From positions 620,001-684,000 of the forward strand of contig OZ218956.1 in assembly GCA_965112735.1 (NCBI GenBank): a DNA stretch of 64,000 bases. Reading direction: 5' to 3'. This DNA is from Phaeosaccion multiseriatum. Lineage: Eukaryota > Ochrophyta, other classes. Positions 57,798 through 64,000 of the stretch are shown piece by piece; positions within the stretch are counted from its first letter, which is position 1; every line of letters starts with the position of its first letter. The notes beneath the pieces were generated by a model, which searched no databases, was not told where the DNA came from, and saw only the letters and a list, made by a program, of their open reading frames with translations. A program made the position numbers and the translations under genes.

Positions 57798-59467
57798 ATG
57801 CATCGAAACGAGACCGAGGAGGAGCACGTGGAGCTTGCTCTTCTCCGCTCCAAAGGGCTCGCTCGAGGCGCAAGACCTGCAGCGACGGACAGCTGGGCAG
57901 GCGGCGCGCCGCGTCCATTCGCCGACTGCAGCCCAGCGCTTGAGGCTGTCCCCACGACTTGCGCTCTCTGTGGGAGCCCTCTCTACCACTTGGTGCAGGT
58001 ATACGCGCCCACGAAGTACCGCAAGCGAGCTTTATCGGTCTTGGGCTGCAATCGGGCGGCGTGCTCTGCACAGAACGCCTCGTGGAAGGTTGTGCGTTGG
58101 CAGCAGGAGCAGGAGCAGGAGGAGGAGGAGGAGCAGGAGCAGGAGGAAGAGGAGAAGGAGGAGAAGGAGGAGGAGGATGGGGGGCGAGAGAAGCAACAGA
58201 AAGGGGAGCGGAGCCTCATCAGCGAGGCCGTTGTCGGTGAGGAGGCGAGAAGAGGCGAGCCTGGGGCGGAGGCGGCGGGTGGGGGCAGTGCGCCTTCGGT
58301 AGAGGTTTTAGGCGATTCCGGACAGCGAGGCGGGGAAGAGGGTGCGAGTGTGACTTCTCCTACTACTGCTGGTGATGATGCGTCCGACTGGGGAGCGGTC
58401 GACGCCGCGGACGGCGAGGATTGGGGGGGGGACTGGGCACCGGCAGGTCCTGCTGATGGCCCTTCAACGCAAGATGTGGACGAAGATATCGATGCGATGC
58501 TCCTGAAGAAAGAAAGGGCCCCTGTACCCACTCCTCCTCTTCCCCCAACAGTACGCGGGAAGGGCTCTTCCCCGATTGAAGACGGGCCTGCTCCTCCACA
58601 CAGCCTCTGGGCTGGCGCGGTGTTTACCCATACCTATGTCATGGACTTTGCTCCTGAGCCGTGGGAAGCAAGCGGGTGTGAGAAGGACCACGCTCTGGCG
58701 CTGCTGAGCCGGTACAGGGAGGAGGAGGAGGACAAGGAGCTGGTGGCGCTTCTTGAGAAGGCCATGGCGGCCCCTGCAGGGGAGGGCTCGGGATCTGCAG
58801 CTGGGGGGAGTGCCGCTGCGAACACACAGGGAGGCGAGGCCTACGAACGAGAGCCTGCAAAGTGCGTGCCTCCCCCGACCGGGGCCCAGCGGGGAGGGTG
58901 TGGCTTCTCCCTTGTGCCCTCATCCCCCCGCGCGCCCCCGTCCACACTGCATCTCCCAACCTCTGCCCTCTCATCCACTGCCATCCCCCCTCGCATCTAC
59001 TGCCACCCCACCTCTATCCACTGCCATCCCCCCTCGCATCTACTGCTACCCCCAGACGCAAGGCTCTGCTGCGCTTCCAGCGGCGGCTACAGCGCGAGCC
59101 CGCTCAGGTGCTGCGCTACGCGTGGGGCGGGCTGCCCATGTGGGCGGGCAATACACCTGCCAAGCTGCGGATACCCCGCTGTGCATGTGGGCAGGAGAGG
59201 CAGTTCGAGATGCAGCTAATGCCCGCCCTCCTCTTCAAGCTCGGGGTCGGCGGTCAAGTCGAGGCGGGGCAGAGAGCAGCGGACCAGCCACAGCAGCAGC
59301 AGGAGCAGCAACAGCAGCAGCAGGAGCAGCAACAGCAGCAGCAGCAAGAGCAGCGGGAGGGGATGGAGTGGAGCGTGGTGGCCGTTTGGTCTTGCCCAGA
59401 CAGCTGCAGCAAAAGCAGGGAAGAGGTGGCCATCGTGGAGCCAGAACCAGAGACCGTAAGTCAGTGA
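57798..59467 (+). CDS. PDCD2: PDCD2-family protein (ribosomal protein uS5 chaperone family)
   Basis: PDCD2 proteins act as dedicated chaperones for small-subunit protein uS5 (RPS2) in eukaryotes. Exons 57798-58861 and 59056-59467; 491 residues. The N-terminal part has CALCGSPLYHLVQVYAPTKY and VLGCNRAACS, the zinc-binding MYND-like TYPP segment of the family. The C-terminal PDCD2_C domain begins at FQRRLQREPAQVLRYAWGG, continues with CACGQERQFEMQLMPALL, and closes with WSCPDSC. Between them are a Glu/Gln-rich insert and an acidic Asp-Trp-Gly repeat region, making it longer than animal PDCD2. A second Gln/Glu run interrupts the C-terminal domain. The intron ends in two or three copies of the CATCCACTGCCATCCC motif. 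The last codons overlap a perfect donor-like GTAAGTCAG at 59456, so a further exon cannot be excluded. Confidence 0.88.
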
Positions 59468-59592
59468 GACTCAGGTAGCACACCACACACTGAGATTGCC
59501 ACCATTGTTTAAGTTCAAATTGCCCAAATAAAACTAAGCTCTATTCTATTTCGGCTCTAACCGGGCCGTGCCTTGTCGCTTGTCGCAAGTCA

Positions 59593-62171
<2,579 letters not shown>

Positions 62172-62387
62172 GATTGGCAAGGGTTCAGGTGCCTCGCGCC
62201 TCTTTCCTGCTCTGCTTCTCTTGTGACTGAACGATCGACAAAATCTGTTTCGTGTTTCGGCGGCTCTGCATCAACTATATCGACTTGGGGCAAACCCCAA
62301 TCACGTCCAGAAGGCAGCCGATGGCTTTCCTTGTTCCCTCTTTCCTCTTTCCCTCGTGTAGCCCGAAGATCTCTCTCACGGGCGGGC

Positions 62388-63856
62388 ATGGGAAACGTAG
62401 CGGGTGTGGAGGAGGCTCCCTCCCACCAGCAGAATGAGGGATATGCCTCCAATGTGAAGCTGATGGACAAAAACATTAGGTGTGTTGATATCTGTATCTC
62501 TCTGCTCCCTCCCATGCCTCACTTCCTCGTGATCCCTCCTTCAGGCGCAAGCTCCGGGCAGGGGTACAGTACAACATGCGCATCCTAATCCGAGGGGCGC
62601 GTGGGACGGGCAAGACTGCTCTGTGGAGGAGGCTGCAGGGGGAGCGCTTCGTGAAGAAGGTCCGTCGAAGGCGGGGAGCATCCCTTTCTCTCTGTCCCTC
62701 TCTCTCCTATTCATTTCATGCCGCTTCTCTGGACTCTCTCACTCCGAGCAGTACCTCCCCACCGCGGAGATTCAGACGACGACCATAAACTGGGCCTTCC
62801 GACACACAGAGGAGGCTGTCAAGGTAGAGGTGTGGGACGTAGTCGACCAGGGCTTCAGTCCAGACGAGTACAGCAAGCAGGAGGAAGGCGGGTCGTGGGA
62901 CGACAGAATGGCTGGGCTGCCGGCAGGTCCGTCGTCTCCTCGCCGCAGAAGAGAGAGAAGCTTGGTCCGGAGCGATGCAGAAACGAAAGCCCCCAACCCC
63001 TCTCCCTTCTCTCTCTCTCTCTCTGGATGACTGACAGGCGCTCTTCACGGCCACCAGTCCCGCAGCATCGCCCCCTTGGACGCGTCTGTCGTTGATGTGT
63101 ACAGAAATGCGCACGCGGTCATCTTCATGTGAGTGCGTTGAAGGCAGAAGGAGGGATGTGTCTCCAGCTTTGCCTCAAGCCCAGCCTCCCCTTCCCCCCT
63201 CCCCTGCTGCCGCCCTCCCTCCCCAGGATCGACCCATTTGATCAGTCCTCCTTATTGCATGCGGCGGGGGGCCTGGTGGACGTGCCTGACGACATGCCCA
63301 TTGTGCTGCTGCTGAATTTCAAGGTTAGAGGAAGGGAAGGTTAGAATTTCCATCTCGTCCGACAAATAGTGGGGGCATTCACTCACGCTTTGTTTGGTTT
63401 GACCCGTCGGGGCAGGACAAAGTCGCTGCTTGGGCTAGCTCCGGCGGAGAGGCATGCGACGGGAGCAGTCCAGAGGTAAAAGGCGAGGGGGGAAGGGCGT
63501 AGGGCCGTGATTTTGAGAGGAAGTCGAAGCAAGAGCTGTGTGTGCTGACAAGAGTTGTGTGTGAGTGTGTGGTCTGGTGTAGCATGTGCGGCGCGTCGAT
63601 GTCGAGGTCGTCCTTTTGCCAGTCTGTTGCCTCTCTGCTGCTTGCTCGATCCATACCGCCTTTTGCCAGTCGGTTGTTGCGCACCGGCTGATTGATTCCT
63701 CGGTCCGTGTCCTCCCTTTGGCGGGGGGGTGGGCAGGTGAGCCTGGCGGACGTTCAAGACCTCGTGAACAGCAAACAGGCCGAGGACCGCAACGAGGCCA
63801 GACAGCGGCACGTCACGGCCTTTGACTGCTCCATGAGGGACTGCTTCGGACTAAGG
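62388..63856 (+). CDS. RABL6-type Ras-like GTPase, N-terminal part (continues past window)
   Basis: RABL6/Parf proteins are atypical Rab-like GTPases. Exons seen: 62388-62479, 62545-62659, 62752-62926, 63038-63128, 63227-63323, 63416-63475, 63737-63856, then a donor GTAAGG at 63857; at least 250 residues. MGNV at the start could be N-myristoylated (Gly2). The P-loop is RGARGTGKT in MRILIRGARGTGKTALWRRL, followed by LPTAEIQTTTINW and VEVWDVVDQG. The last has WDVVD where ordinary Rabs have DTAGQ, which is diagnostic of RABL6 and implies weak or absent GTP hydrolysis. The guanine-binding region is replaced by LLNFK; TAFDCSMRDCFGLR matches the end of the G domain. The gene starts 216 bp from the divergent hemB start. 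Confidence 0.88.
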
Positions 63857-64000
63857 GTAAGGCGGTGGAGATGGGCACCGGCGTGGGGGGCACGCAAGGT
63901 GCCCACCATGATGCCCAAGACACCCAACAAGGTTGTCTAAGATGCGGCTTTTGTAGACGTAACTCTGCTTTGTTTTTGTTCCGTCTTGTCCTCTGTCCTC

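Overview
This is a 64 kb window of a gene-dense, GC-rich nuclear genome from a photosynthetic protist whose plastid most likely derives from a red alga by secondary or higher endosymbiosis. The evidence is spliceosomal genes (more than 80 introns, GT-AG with at least two GC-AG), two or three plastid proteins whose N-termini combine a signal peptide with a phenylalanine motif of the ASAFAP type (SAFVAAP, LAFVAP, SASLAF), a plant-type magnesium-class ALA dehydratase, a chloroplast ribonucleoprotein and a CRT-like transporter. An ochrophyte (stramenopile) alga is my best guess; a chromerid or another chromalveolate alga cannot be excluded. I see no bacterial operon, tRNA, rRNA, CRISPR array or virus.

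Layout: 1-13806 (+) is the 3' part of a large Sec7 Arf-GEF with an N-terminal MABP-like region and a C-terminal PH domain. 14945-16826 (-) is a plastid three-RRM RNA-binding protein. 17126-23238 (-) is a leucine-rich-repeat and cysteine-repeat membrane protein. 23669-24351 (+) is a small probable thylakoid-lumen protein. 24657-26689 (-) is an MgtE/SLC41-type magnesium transporter. 26725-52052 (+) is a 25 kb gene of about 42 exons for a cytosolic multi-domain protein (EF-hands, ankyrin, WW-like, UBR-type and TRAF-type zinc fingers, glycine-rich C-terminus). 52315-54502 (-) is a single-pass membrane protein. 54711-55679 (+) is an intronless basic, low-complexity protein. 55718-57698 (-) is a CRT-like transporter. 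57798-59467 (+) is PDCD2. 59685-62171 (-) is plastid ALA dehydratase. From 62388 (+) to the window edge is a RABL6-type GTPase. Genes are packed head-to-head and tail-to-tail with 35-430 bp gaps in most places. They form no pathway; the common themes are plastid biogenesis (RNA-binding protein, lumen protein, haem synthesis), membrane transport and trafficking.

The exon models were built by hand from splice consensus, reading phase and family similarity. Most models sum to whole codons, which supports them, but no transcript was available.

The unusual feature is the introns. Many are filled with simple repeats, including one of about 3.6 kb (CAGT/CAAT) and one of about 2.25 kb (GCAGTGAG). 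Two short motifs, GGGATGGCAGTGGATG and TTGGTGATACAGCAG, are scattered on both strands. In several introns the first motif lies just inside the donor and its exact reverse complement just before the acceptor, giving 10-16 bp perfect pairings that would fold the intron ends together. In one intron a changed base in the motif is matched on the other side. The second motif, reversed, supplies acceptor sequences ending CACCAACAG. Both motifs also occur inside exons in frame. This looks like an introner-like or splice-pairing system and is the main lead in the window.
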